Assembly (NCBI RefSeq): GCF_002218045.2
Contig: NZ_AP018685.1
Coordinates: forward strand, 2,108,001-2,172,000
Length of the DNA: 64,000 nucleotides
Reading direction: 5' to 3'
DNA from: Vibrio rumoiensis
Lineage (GTDB): Bacteria > Pseudomonadota > Gammaproteobacteria > Enterobacterales > Vibrionaceae
Position 1 is the stretch's first letter; every line of letters begins with the position of its first letter. This document shows, piece after piece, positions 8,346 through 17,817 of this stretch. Made by a program: the position numbers and the translations under genes. A model generated the notes under the pieces. That model saw only the letters and a program-made list of their open reading frames with translations, was not told the origin of the DNA and did not search any database.

Positions 8346-10631
8346 CTATAACGCACTGTATTTATCCCTTAAACGCTGACGTATCAGCTCAGCTATCGAG
8401 TTGACGACAAAGGTAAAAATAAACAATAAGAAAGCCGATAAAAATAATAACCGAAAATGGGAGCTACCAACCTCTGACTCTGGCATCTCTATGGCAATAT
8501 TGGCTGATAAAGTGCGCATTCCTTCAAAAATGTTCCAATCCATCACCGGAGTATTACCGGTTGCCATTAACACAATCATGGTTTCACCGACAGCACGTCC
8601 AAGCCCCATCATCACCGCTGAGAAGATTCCTGGCGATGCTGTCACTAAAACGACCGTAGTTAAACATTGCCACGGGGTCGCACCAAGCGCACTCGCACCA
8701 TCGGATAAATGCTTGGGGACCGAGAAGATGGCATCTTCAGCAATCGTAAAAATGGTAGGGATGACCGCAAAGCCCATCGCAAAACCGACAATTAACGCAT
8801 TTCTTTGATCAAAGTCGATTCCCATATTGGCCATGAATAATCGAACATCACCACCAAATAACCAATGTTCCAAATAGTGGCCATAGCTAAATATTAACCA
8901 CGCAAAGCCGATAACCACGGGAACTAAAAATAATGCTATCCAACCTTGGTATTCACCGAGATCTGTGGATTTTCGAACTGATTGCCACACCAATGCTGCA
9001 AGTAAAATAACCACCGGCAGTAACAAAATAAATAATACGGTGTTTAATAAATTTAACTCAACGATCGGTGCTAACCATAAACCCGCCAGAAAACCGATAA
9101 TCACCGTTGGTAACGCCTCCATTAATTCAATCGTCGGCTTAACGTAACGGCGCATTGTTGGTGTCATAAAGTACGCAGTATAAATGGCACCACAAATAGA
9201 AATCGGCACAGCAAAAATCATAGCAAATAACGCTGATTTTAAAGTACCAAAAGCGATAGGCACGAGACTGAACTTCGCTTCAAAATCATTACTAGCGGCA
9301 GTTGATTGCCAGATAAATTCGGGCTCAGGATAGCCCTCATACCACACTTTTTTCCACAAAGAGGTAAACGAAATATCAGGATGAGGATTGATCACACTAA
9401 ACAATGAAAATTTATCTTGAAAAGCCGTTAATAAAAAACGTTCATTTGACGATGTCGCAGCGGCAATCGGTGGCTGAGCTGAAATTTGTTTAGAAATCAC
9501 TTTATCGTCAGAAGTTGTATAAAAATTATCGACATGGCCAGAACGGTCAAAAAGAAAGAAACCTTTACGATAAAAATCAGGCAAAACCAAAGCTACATCG
9601 ACTTTTCTACCAGAATCAAAATCGCGTATTTGAGTAAAATGGCGCTCACCATTTTTTAATACATCAAACCATTGTGAGACAGTGCCATTCAATTGGGTAA
9701 CTAAAATCGAATTCGCCCCAGACAATAAATCTAATTTAACACCTGTCACGGTTGATTGTGTTTTTTTCCCCTCTTGTGTACTCGATAACAGCACGCTTTC
9801 TCTAAGTTTAAAACTATCTTTTTCTCGCTTAAATACACTCAATCTATCCGGGTATAAAACATATAACGTCTGACCATCAGGGGTGACGGCGAAATCTTTC
9901 ATTCCTGAAGAAATTTCAGGTAAAACTAAGCGAGATAACGTCCACTTAGGGTCTGTATTCGCATCCCCAAACTGCGTTTGTTTTTTATAGCTAACGGCTT
10001 GCCACTTATCATTCAAATTAACCCCCACAAAAATGGCATTGTTACTTTGAATGGCGAAATCAAACTGTCGAATAGCGACGCCCTTGTCATCAAGCATGAC
10101 AGGGCTTTGCATAAAGGCTTGTAAACGAGGGGAAGGTTGACGTCCATCAGACGTGAAAACCGTCGAAAATTTAGGTTGAACAGGATAGATATTGCCACCA
10201 GCATCGGCATAAGCATACCAACGGGAACTCACCATTGCAGATTTAAAGGCAACCGGGTTGTCAACCACTTGAGTGATTGATAATGGCTTCGCTGTAAGTG
10301 TACTTTTCAAGGCGTTATCTTTGCTTTTCTCTAATGATGAAAAAATCACCTTTCCATCATCGGTAAAGCGAAAAACCGTATTTGCAGTATCATCAACACC
10401 AACTGCTAAGGTTTTATTTTCCATGGTTGAATCGTTAAGTGAATACTCACCCTTTGATATTATAGAAGCAGGAGAAAATATTGGAGCTATCACCACAACT
10501 AGATAAAAAATCAATAAAAGCAAAGCGATAAGTACACTAATACCTCCCAGTTTAATCACCGAGCTTGCAAAGCGATCCGTCAGCCAGCGCCTTTTATCTC
10601 GTTGTTGAAAGAAAGTATCGACTTGAGCCAT
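8346..10631 (-). CDS. pstC: Phosphate ABC transporter permease PstC, long form
   Basis: First gene of the pst operon and partner of PstA in the membrane channel. A transmembrane segment near residues 27-55 is followed by a periplasmic region of about 400 residues that looks beta-propeller-like (repeated short strands, for example FRFTDDGKVIFSS, FAVTPDGQTLYVLYPDRLSVF). The C-terminal permease domain carries the coupling motif DGASALGATPWQC. At about 761 residues it is more than twice the E. coli protein. I chose the ATG at 10631 (MAQVDTFFQQ) because AAGG is too close to the ATG at 10640. The extra domain may sense the periplasm (inference). Confidence 0.94.
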   Translation of the reverse strand: MAQVDTFFQQRDKRRWLTDRFASSVIKLGGISVLIALLLLIFYLVVVIAPIFSPASIISKGEYSLNDSTMENKTLAVGVDDTANTVFRFTDDGKVIFSSLEKSKDNALKSTLTAKPLSITQVVDNPVAFKSAMVSSRWYAYADAGGNIYPVQPKFSTVFTSDGRQPSPRLQAFMQSPVMLDDKGVAIRQFDFAIQSNNAIFVGVNLNDKWQAVSYKKQTQFGDANTDPKWTLSRLVLPEISSGMKDFAVTPDGQTLYVLYPDRLSVFKREKDSFKLRESVLLSSTQEGKKTQSTVTGVKLDLLSGANSILVTQLNGTVSQWFDVLKNGERHFTQIRDFDSGRKVDVALVLPDFYRKGFFLFDRSGHVDNFYTTSDDKVISKQISAQPPIAAATSSNERFLLTAFQDKFSLFSVINPHPDISFTSLWKKVWYEGYPEPEFIWQSTAASNDFEAKFSLVPIAFGTLKSALFAMIFAVPISICGAIYTAYFMTPTMRRYVKPTIELMEALPTVIIGFLAGLWLAPIVELNLLNTVLFILLLPVVILLAALVWQSVRKSTDLGEYQGWIALFLVPVVIGFAWLIFSYGHYLEHWLFGGDVRLFMANMGIDFDQRNALIVGFAMGFAVIPTIFTIAEDAIFSVPKHLSDGASALGATPWQCLTTVVLVTASPGIFSAVMMGLGRAVGETMIVLMATGNTPVMDWNIFEGMRTLSANIAIEMPESEVGSSHFRLLFLSAFLLFIFTFVVNSIAELIRQRLRDKYSAL

Positions 10632-10665
10632 GTTCCACATTACCTTTTTTTATTGATGCCATAAT

Positions 10666-10683
10666 ATGTCGATTGTGTGACAG
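10666..10683 (-). promoter_or_regulatory. Candidate Pho box upstream of pstC
   Basis: On the minus strand the site reads CTGTCAC ACAA TCGACAT, against the PhoB box CTGTCAT-N4-CTGTCAT. The first repeat is nearly perfect and the second is degenerate. It lies about 35 bp upstream of the pstC start, in the divergent pstC-ppk region, and could serve both directions. Confidence 0.55.
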
Positions 10684-10845
10684 TTTCATTACTATACTTT
10701 GATTTGTATTTGATTTTACTACTATTGCTTTTTTATATAAGGCACATTGAAATAAAAATGTCATACAAAACCACTAACGTAATAATTCCATGAGGTAAAG
10801 CACGCCACATTCCCCCTGCGCAACAAATACAAGCTGGATGATAAA

Positions 10846-12921
10846 ATGAGCTCAGAAAAACTCTACATAGAAAAAGAACTTAGTTGGTTATCTTTTAACG
10901 AACGCGTTTTACAAGAAGCGGCCGATAAAACGGTTCCACTGATTGAGCGTGTACGCTTTTTAGGGATTTTTTCTAGTAATTTAGATGAGTTTTATAAAGT
11001 TCGCTTTGCTGATGTTAAACGCCGCATTTTAATCAGCCAAGAAAGTGGCAGCAACGATAGCCCGAAACATCTATTGACTAAGATGCAATCAAAAGTATTG
11101 AAGCTCAATCAAAGATTTGATGAACTTTATAATGAATTGATCTTAGAAATGGCTCGACGCCGTATATTTTTGGTCAATGAATCTCAACTCCAAGAAAGCC
11201 AACAAAAATGGATCAAAAAATATTTTCATCGTGAAGTGCTTCCCCATATCACGCCATTTCTGATGAATAAAGATACCGATGTACTCAGCTTCTTAAAAGA
11301 TGAACATTCCTACCTTACCGCTGAAATCATCCATAAAGATCAAAAAAATTATGCCTTGATCGATATTCCTACCGATCATATTCCTCGTTTCATCATGGTT
11401 CCTGAGCAGAAAGGCAAACGGCGTAAAACGATCATCTTGCTTGATAATATTATTCGTTTTTGCCTTGATGATATTTTCAAAGGCTTCTTTGAATACGATG
11501 AGCTAAATAGTTACACCATGACCATGACTCGTGATGCCGAATACGATTTACGCCATGAGGTTGAACATAGCTTGTTAGAGCAAATGTCCGAGGGGGTAAA
11601 CCAGCGCCTTACCGCCATGCCGGTGCGACTCGTCTATCAACGCGATATGCCCGAAGACCTGCTGAAATATTTATGTGAAAAGCTAAATATGAGTAGTTAC
11701 GATAGTCTAATTCCAGGTGGACGTTACCATAACTTTAAAGACTTCACCGGCTTTCCAAACGTTGGGCGAGACTATTTAGAGAACAAACCATTAGCGCCAT
11801 TAAAATGTGCTGATTTTGATGGCTATCCTAACAGTTTTGAAGCGATTAGCGCTCAAGATATTCTACTGTACTACCCTTATCACACCTTTGATCATATTAC
11901 TGAATTAGTACGACAAGCTTCTTTTGATCCTAAGGTGATCAGTATCAAAATCAATATTTATCGGGTGGCTAAAAACTCCAAACTGATGAACTCCTTAATG
12001 GATGCCGTGCATAACAAAAAGAAAGTTACCGTGGTGGTTGAGTTACAAGCTCGTTTTGATGAAGAAGCGAATATTGAATGGGCCAAGCTACTGACCGATG
12101 CAGGCGTGCATGTGATCTTTGGTGCCCCTGGCCTAAAAATACATTCAAAACTGCTACTTATTACTCGTAGAGAAGACGATGAGTTAAAACGCTATGTACA
12201 TATTGGCACCGGTAACTTTCACGAAAATACTGCACGTATATACACCGATTTCGCGCTATTAACGGCCGATCCTCAATTAACCGCGGAAGTGCGTAATGTC
12301 TTTGGCTATATAGAGAACCCATATCGCCCAGTGCGCTTTACTCAACTTATGGTGTCACCGCGTAATGCTCGACAACAAATTTATAAGTTAATCGACAGTG
12401 AAATCGCGATAGCGAAAGAAGGTCGTTCTGCCGGTATCACCTTAAAAGTAAACAACCTTGTCGATAAAGGCCTTGTCAATAAGCTCTATGGCGCGAGCAA
12501 TGCTGGCGTTAAAATTCGCATGATCGTTCGAGGGATGTGTTCATTAGTACCCGGTATTGAAGGCGTGAGTGACAATATATCCATCATCAGCATCATTGAT
12601 CGTTTTTTAGAACACCCTAGAGTCGTAGTGACCGAAAACGATGGTGACCCTAAGGTTTATATTTCTTCCGCCGACTGGATGACCCGTAATTTAGATTATC
12701 GAATTGAAGTGGCGACTCCAATCCATTCACCAAGACTCAAACAACGAATTATTGATATTCTCAACATTCACTTTATTGATACGGTAAAAGCCAGACGCAT
12801 TGATAAAGAAATGAGCAACACTTATGTCCCACGCGGTAATCGAAAAAAAATCCGCTCACAAATTGCTATTTATGATTATTTGAAGCAAATTGAAAGAAAG
12901 GCTCGCTTAAAAACAGAGTAA
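10846..12921 (+). CDS. ppk1: Polyphosphate kinase 1
   Basis: Makes long-chain polyphosphate reversibly from ATP. The 691-residue protein has the full PPK1 layout: helical N domain (EKELSWLSFNERVLQEA), head domain, and two C-terminal phospholipase-D-like catalytic domains. The autophosphorylated His is in KIHSKLLLI, and a second conserved His region is HIGTGNFHENTARIYTDF. It is divergent from pstC and is followed by ppx 13 bp downstream, so synthesis and breakdown genes form one operon. Phosphate control is likely from context. Confidence 0.97.
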   Translation: MSSEKLYIEKELSWLSFNERVLQEAADKTVPLIERVRFLGIFSSNLDEFYKVRFADVKRRILISQESGSNDSPKHLLTKMQSKVLKLNQRFDELYNELILEMARRRIFLVNESQLQESQQKWIKKYFHREVLPHITPFLMNKDTDVLSFLKDEHSYLTAEIIHKDQKNYALIDIPTDHIPRFIMVPEQKGKRRKTIILLDNIIRFCLDDIFKGFFEYDELNSYTMTMTRDAEYDLRHEVEHSLLEQMSEGVNQRLTAMPVRLVYQRDMPEDLLKYLCEKLNMSSYDSLIPGGRYHNFKDFTGFPNVGRDYLENKPLAPLKCADFDGYPNSFEAISAQDILLYYPYHTFDHITELVRQASFDPKVISIKINIYRVAKNSKLMNSLMDAVHNKKKVTVVVELQARFDEEANIEWAKLLTDAGVHVIFGAPGLKIHSKLLLITRREDDELKRYVHIGTGNFHENTARIYTDFALLTADPQLTAEVRNVFGYIENPYRPVRFTQLMVSPRNARQQIYKLIDSEIAIAKEGRSAGITLKVNNLVDKGLVNKLYGASNAGVKIRMIVRGMCSLVPGIEGVSDNISIISIIDRFLEHPRVVVTENDGDPKVYISSADWMTRNLDYRIEVATPIHSPRLKQRIIDILNIHFIDTVKARRIDKEMSNTYVPRGNRKKIRSQIAIYDYLKQIERKARLKTE

Positions 12922-12934
12922 TTAATAGGTGTTT

Positions 12935-14476
12935 ATGAATTTAGCAACCGAACCAAACATTCGTCACATAGCTGCGATAGATTTAGGCTCAAATAGTTTT
13001 CACATGGTAGTGGCCAAAGTCACCGATCATGATTTACAAATTGTGAGTCGACATAAGCAACGAGTGCGCTTAGCTGATGGTTTGGATGAACATATGAACC
13101 TCGATAATTCAGCCATACAACGCGGTTTAGATTGCCTCGCCATGTTTGCAGAACGCATACAAGATTTTGATGCGGATAACGTTAGAATTGCGGCAACCCA
13201 CACACTTCGCCAAGCCAATAACGCCCATATTTTTCTCTCTCGAGCACGCCATGTGCTGCCCTTTCCAATTGAAGTGATCGCAGGCGAAGAAGAAGCTCGT
13301 TTAATCTATTTAGGCGTTGCTCATACTCAACCTGAGTGGGAGAAAAAGTTTGTTGTCGATATCGGTGGTGGCAGTACCGAGATGATCATTGGCTCTGGCT
13401 TTGAACCACAATTGCTCAACAGTAAGCAACTAGGTTGCGTGAGTTATACCAACAAATTTTTCAATAATGGAAAGCTATCAAAAAAGAATTTCTCGAAAGC
13501 CATCTTAGCCGCTGAGCAAAAATTAGAAGCCTTGAGTAAACCCTATAAAAAACTCGGCTGGGATGCGGTACTCGGGTCTTCTGGCACCATTAAAGCTATC
13601 AGAGAAGTCCTTATTGGGATGGGACACGAAGATGGCATTATTACTCTAGATCGTTTGCAACAGTTGGTTGAAGAGCTTTGTAAACTCGATCAAATTGATG
13701 ACATAAAACTCGAAAATTTAACCGATGAACGAAAACCGGTGTTTGCTGCAGGCGTCGCGATTTTATTAGCTATATTTGAGTCGTTTAGTATCAAGCAAAT
13801 GTACTTCTCCGACGGAGCATTACGTGAAGGGCTAATGTATGAAATGGAAGCGCGATTCCAACGCTCTGACATTCGTATGCGTACAGCAGAAAATTTAGCA
13901 GATAAGCATCAAGTGGATGTGAGCCACGCAAAAAATGTACGCCGCCAAGCCGAGCGTTTTCTCAAACAAGTTGGCCCAACGCTAGAGATAAAATCTAAGA
14001 GTGAACTTGGTAGCTTGTTAACTTGGGGAGCACTATTGCATGAAGTGGGTTTAAGCATTAGCTATAAAGGCTTTCATCGCCACTCTGCCTATATTCTTCA
14101 GCACACCAATATGCCGGGATTTAACCAAGAACAACAACAGGTTCTTGCGGCACTAGTCCGCTTTCAACGTAAAGCACTTAAACTGCAAGAAATGCCGGAA
14201 TTAACCATTTATAAGAAAAAGCAAGTTTTACCTCTTATCGCCATACTTCGCTTAGCTATCGTCGTGAATGGACAAAGAAAAGAAGAAAATGAGCTACCTA
14301 AATTAACGCTTTCCGTGGTAGAGAATACGCTTAACAGTGAAGACGAGAATGTGTGTCAAGAATGGAAACTGACTTGCGAAGATAAATCGTGGTTAGAAAC
14401 CAATCGATTATTACAGGCCGATTTAGAAACTGAGCAACAATATTGGAAGAATGCTGGCTGGCATTTAAGCTTTTAG
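12935..14476 (+). CDS. ppx: Exopolyphosphatase (Ppx/GppA family)
   Basis: Removes terminal phosphates from polyphosphate. The actin-like ATPase fold begins IAAIDLGSNSFHMVVAK (phosphate-binding loop 1), has the catalytic Glu region AGEEEARLIYLG, and loop 2 VVDIGGGSTEMIIG. The C-terminal HD-like helical domain has LLHEVGLSISYKGFHRHSAYI. About 513 residues is normal for Ppx. I preferred the ATG at 12935, preceded by AGG with five bases between, over a GTG at 12929. It is co-transcribed with ppk1; a GppA (pppGpp phosphatase) activity cannot be excluded by reading. Confidence 0.94.
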   Translation: MNLATEPNIRHIAAIDLGSNSFHMVVAKVTDHDLQIVSRHKQRVRLADGLDEHMNLDNSAIQRGLDCLAMFAERIQDFDADNVRIAATHTLRQANNAHIFLSRARHVLPFPIEVIAGEEEARLIYLGVAHTQPEWEKKFVVDIGGGSTEMIIGSGFEPQLLNSKQLGCVSYTNKFFNNGKLSKKNFSKAILAAEQKLEALSKPYKKLGWDAVLGSSGTIKAIREVLIGMGHEDGIITLDRLQQLVEELCKLDQIDDIKLENLTDERKPVFAAGVAILLAIFESFSIKQMYFSDGALREGLMYEMEARFQRSDIRMRTAENLADKHQVDVSHAKNVRRQAERFLKQVGPTLEIKSKSELGSLLTWGALLHEVGLSISYKGFHRHSAYILQHTNMPGFNQEQQQVLAALVRFQRKALKLQEMPELTIYKKKQVLPLIAILRLAIVVNGQRKEENELPKLTLSVVENTLNSEDENVCQEWKLTCEDKSWLETNRLLQADLETEQQYWKNAGWHLSF

Positions 14477-14503
14477 TTTTAGCACCATGGCATAAAAAAC
14501 ATC

Positions 14504-14541
14504 TCAAACCTTAATATGCCGTTAAAGATATTGAGGTTTGA
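14504..14541. terminator. Hairpin between converging ppx and pstS
   Basis: A 14-bp stem, TCAAACCTTAATAT against ATATTGAGGTTTGA, with one G-T pair and a 10-nt loop. There is no long T run, so termination efficiency is uncertain. Confidence 0.6.
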
Positions 14542-14557
14542 TTATTCATATCGCTCG

Positions 14558-15520
14558 TTACAATAATCCTACTTTTTGTAGTTGAGCACTAGCAAGCTCT
14601 CGCGACAAGGCCACATAGCCATCTTTTTCAACTCCCATTTGCCCTTGCTTGGAATAAATAAACCTTAAAAACTCTGCTTGAGGTTTAGGCAGAGGTTTTA
14701 AGGGATTCTTATGAACATACACATATAAATAGCGTGCTAACGGATATTGTCCATTAAGAATATTTTCTCGACTTGGACTAATATAGTCTTCACCTTTTCG
14801 AGCGATCGGGATCAGTTTTGCTTTAGAGACCTGATAACCAACACCAGAATAACCAATACTATTTATGGATGACGCAACCGATTGTACCACCGATGCGGAA
14901 CCAGGTTGCTCATTCACTTGTCGTTTGAAGTCACCTTCACATAAAGCATGTTGCTTGAAGTAACCATAGGTACCAGAGACAGAATTACGACCAAAGAGCT
15001 GGAATCCTAACTTAGCCCACTCGGTATTAATACCTAATTGCTGCCATTTATTTAATGACGTTGTCGCACCACACTTCAACGTAGATGAAAAAATCGCATC
15101 AACTTGTTCAAAATTAAGCCCCTTAATTGGGTTGTCCTTGTGAACAAAAATACCAATCGCATCAATAGCCACTTTTAGCTGTATTGGCGGGTAGCCATAT
15201 TGTCTCTCAAAAGCTTCTATCTCTTTGGCTTTCATTGGGCGACTCATAGGGCCAAACTGAGAGGTCCCTTCCGTTAAAGCCGTTGGGGCGGTCGATGATC
15301 CTGATGCTTGCAATTGCATATTAATATTTGGATAAATATGTTGGAACTCTTGAGCCCAAAGAGAAACTAATGTGGCCAAAGTATCCGAACCAACTGACGA
15401 GATGGTTCCGGACATTCCTGATACCTTATGGTAATAATCAAGCTCATCGGTATCTGTCCCTGCCGCAAAACTAGGCATGGAAAACACAATAGCAAAATAA
15501 ACAACCAAAGCGTTACGCAT
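14558..15520 (-). CDS. pstS: Periplasmic phosphate-binding protein (PstS family)
   Basis: Captures phosphate for the PstCAB permease. A cleavable signal peptide (MRNALVVYFAIVFSMPSFAAG) starts at the ATG at 15520, preceded by AAGGAAGG; this is preferred to an upstream frame extension that overlaps phoR. Phosphate-binding loops fit the family: ISSVGSDTLATLV, ASGSSTAPTAL, and RNSVSGTYGYFK. It is about 320 residues long. It lies directly downstream of phoB-phoR rather than in the pst operon, so PstS is made from the regulator transcript or from a promoter inside phoR. Confidence 0.92.
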   Translation of the reverse strand: MRNALVVYFAIVFSMPSFAAGTDTDELDYYHKVSGMSGTISSVGSDTLATLVSLWAQEFQHIYPNINMQLQASGSSTAPTALTEGTSQFGPMSRPMKAKEIEAFERQYGYPPIQLKVAIDAIGIFVHKDNPIKGLNFEQVDAIFSSTLKCGATTSLNKWQQLGINTEWAKLGFQLFGRNSVSGTYGYFKQHALCEGDFKRQVNEQPGSASVVQSVASSINSIGYSGVGYQVSKAKLIPIARKGEDYISPSRENILNGQYPLARYLYVYVHKNPLKPLPKPQAEFLRFIYSKQGQMGVEKDGYVALSRELASAQLQKVGLL

Positions 15521-15536
15521 TACCTTCCTTATAGCG

Positions 15537-16844
15537 TTATGAATTGACACGAGCGACAAGCTTCTTCGGTAAAACAAATGAAAAGCAACTTCCCTTGCCT
15601 ACTTCACTGAATATTTCTAGATAAGATTCGTGATGACTCAGTGCATGCTTAGCAATCGCTAACCCTAATCCACTGCCCCCTGTTTCTCGTGAGCGTGCTT
15701 TATCCACTCGATAAAAGCGTTCCGTTAATCGGTTAATATGTTGTGGTTCGATCCCATCCCCAGAATCGGCAACCGAGAAGCAGGCCCCCTCTGTCGTTTC
15801 ATACCATTTAACATGAATATCTGCGCCAGGTGGTGTGTATTTAACAGCATTATAAACCAAGTTCGAAATAGCACTGCGCAATTGCTCTTCATCACCATAT
15901 ACTGACATGTTTTTATCAATATCAAATACAATCTGATGATGATGCTCACCACTTAATGCCACCGCTTCTTTTTCTAATATTTCGAGCATTGACGGTACAT
16001 TCACGATGTCATCTAATTCATGAATTGGCGAAGCTTCAATCTTAGATAGCGTCAGCAATTGCTCCACTAACGCATTCATACGTGATAATTGTTCTGTCAT
16101 TACACCATGCGCTTTAGACCACATTGGACCGGCTAAAATCTCGGGGTCTTCGGTCATTTCAAGGTAACCTTGCAGCACCGTCATCGGGGTCCTTAATTCA
16201 TGGGACACATTGGCAAAAAAGTTACGACGCATACCTTCAAGCTGCTTTAATTGAGTCACATCACGTACCACCATCAAATGCTCACCATCGGTATAAGGCA
16301 CAATGCGCAGCTCTAAAATACGCTCAGGAGTCAAAGGAGAAAGCATTTCCAGAGGCTCGGAAAAATCTTGTTTTGATAGATATTTAATAAAGTCCGGTGT
16401 TCGAATTAAATTCGCAATAGGCTGACCAGAATCATCAGGCCAACGAAATCCAAGTAAAGATTGCGCTAGTTTATTACACCATACGATATTACCTTCACTG
16501 CGAAACACCACAACCGCATCAGGTAATGATTCAGCGCCATTTCTAAACCGTCTGATTAAATTGCCTAGTTCTTTTCTACGTCGTCGCTGTTTTTGTTGCA
16601 GACGATAAATGCCATTAAAGAGAGGCTCCCAGTGACCGTTACCAGAAGGTGGGCTGAGACGTTTTTCATCCCATAACCATTCTGACAAGCGGACTTGGTT
16701 ATGCAATTGCCATACTAGTTGCAACACGGTAGCGGCAAATAATAGCCACCCCATATAACCAAAAAACCAACCTATAATCAGCCAAGGAAGGTAAAAAAAA
16801 GCCAGCGACCAAGCTAGCTTTTTCCAGGTTAACCTTTCAACCAT
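15537..16844 (-). CDS. phoR: Phosphate regulon sensor histidine kinase PhoR
   Basis: Membrane kinase and phosphatase for PhoB. Two N-terminal hydrophobic helices (LAWSLAFFYLPWLIIGWFF and GWLLFAATVLQLVW) are followed by a basic linker, a PAS domain (AESLPDAVVVFRSEGNIVWCN, about residues 95-190), the HisKA box with the phosphorylated His in VSHELRTPMTVLQGYLEM, and an HATPase domain (NLVYNAVKYTPPG, DSGDGIEPQH, GGSGLGLAIAKH). I chose the ATG at 16844 (MVERLTWKKL), matching the E. coli start; the frame could open 9 bases earlier at TTG. It is 35 bp downstream of phoB. Confidence 0.97.
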   Translation of the reverse strand: MVERLTWKKLAWSLAFFYLPWLIIGWFFGYMGWLLFAATVLQLVWQLHNQVRLSEWLWDEKRLSPPSGNGHWEPLFNGIYRLQQKQRRRRKELGNLIRRFRNGAESLPDAVVVFRSEGNIVWCNKLAQSLLGFRWPDDSGQPIANLIRTPDFIKYLSKQDFSEPLEMLSPLTPERILELRIVPYTDGEHLMVVRDVTQLKQLEGMRRNFFANVSHELRTPMTVLQGYLEMTEDPEILAGPMWSKAHGVMTEQLSRMNALVEQLLTLSKIEASPIHELDDIVNVPSMLEILEKEAVALSGEHHHQIVFDIDKNMSVYGDEEQLRSAISNLVYNAVKYTPPGADIHVKWYETTEGACFSVADSGDGIEPQHINRLTERFYRVDKARSRETGGSGLGLAIAKHALSHHESYLEIFSEVGKGSCFSFVLPKKLVARVNS

Positions 16845-16879
16845 TCCGTTCAATACTCCGTTATTCGGATAAAATACAA

Positions 16880-17569
16880 TTAAGCTCGCGTTGAGAAACG
16901 GTAACCAGCACCACGTACGGTTTGAACAAGTTTATCATGCCCTTCTTGCTCTAATGCTTTTCTTAATCTACGAATATGAACATCAACCGTGCGATCTTCC
17001 ACGTAAACATTTGTTCCCCAAACGTTGTTGAGTAACTGTTCACGACTATACACTCTTTCTTGGTGGGTCATAAAAAAGTGTAGCATTTTAAATTCGGTCG
17101 GTCCCATATCAAGAGGCGCGTCATTGGCCGTAACACGATGAGAAACGGGATCAAGCTTCAAGCCTTGCACGTCAATCACATCTTCTAAGGCTGTTGGGGT
17201 AACACGGCGAATCACCGCTTTTAAACGCGCCACCAGTTCTTTAGGTGAAAATGGTTTAGTAATGTAGTCATCGGCGCCAACTTCTAAGCCGCGAACTTTA
17301 TCTTCTTCTTCACCGCGGGCAGTGAGCATAACGACAGGGATATGACGAGTTAACTCTTCACGCTTCAAGTGTTTAATAAAATTAATACCGGAACCACCAG
17401 GTAGCATCCAATCCAATAAGATTAAATCAGGATAGGGTTCACATAATTTATTGATGGCGGTATCGTAATCTTCAGCTTCAACGGCTTGGTAACCTTTTTG
17501 CTCTAATACAAAGCACAGCATTTCCCTGATCGGAGCTTCATCTTCAACAACCAAAATTCTTCTCGACAT
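16880..17569 (-). CDS. phoB: Phosphate regulon response regulator PhoB
   Basis: OmpR-family transcription factor. The receiver domain has acidic residues in VVEDE, the phosphorylated Asp in LILLDWMLPGG and the conserved Lys in YITKPF. The winged-helix DNA-binding domain includes GPTEFKMLHFFMTH and VDVHIRRLRKALEQ. The ATG at 17569 (MSRRILVVED) has AAAGGA upstream, giving 229 residues, the same length as E. coli PhoB. It heads the phoB-phoR-pstS unit and is probably autoregulated through the box upstream. Confidence 0.97.
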   Translation of the reverse strand: MSRRILVVEDEAPIREMLCFVLEQKGYQAVEAEDYDTAINKLCEPYPDLILLDWMLPGGSGINFIKHLKREELTRHIPVVMLTARGEEEDKVRGLEVGADDYITKPFSPKELVARLKAVIRRVTPTALEDVIDVQGLKLDPVSHRVTANDAPLDMGPTEFKMLHFFMTHQERVYSREQLLNNVWGTNVYVEDRTVDVHIRRLRKALEQEGHDKLVQTVRGAGYRFSTRA

Positions 17570-17637
17570 ACCCAAAAATCCTTTCGTGTCTGCTTTTTTA
17601 ATCTAAATAAATTCGAGGTTTATTATGTGTCTTAAGT

Positions 17638-17655
17638 ATGACAGTTTTGTGACTA
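17638..17655 (-). promoter_or_regulatory. Pho box upstream of phoB
   Basis: The minus strand reads TAGTCAC AAAA CTGTCAT, two direct 7-mers with an A-rich 4-nt spacer, close to the PhoB consensus CTGTCAT-N4-CTGTCAT. It lies about 70 bp upstream of the phoB start and points to autoregulation. Confidence 0.75.
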
Positions 17656-17817
17656 CTGCAAAGTAATTTTAATATAAGTGTCAACCAAGCTTGGTCATTT
17701 TGTCATCGCGGTAACTTTTATATCTAAAAGGATCCAGAGGAATTCAGATCCTACCTTTGATTCACCTTATAAATCTTCTATGATAAGCGTCAAATTTCCA
17801 GAGTGAGTATCAGAGTG

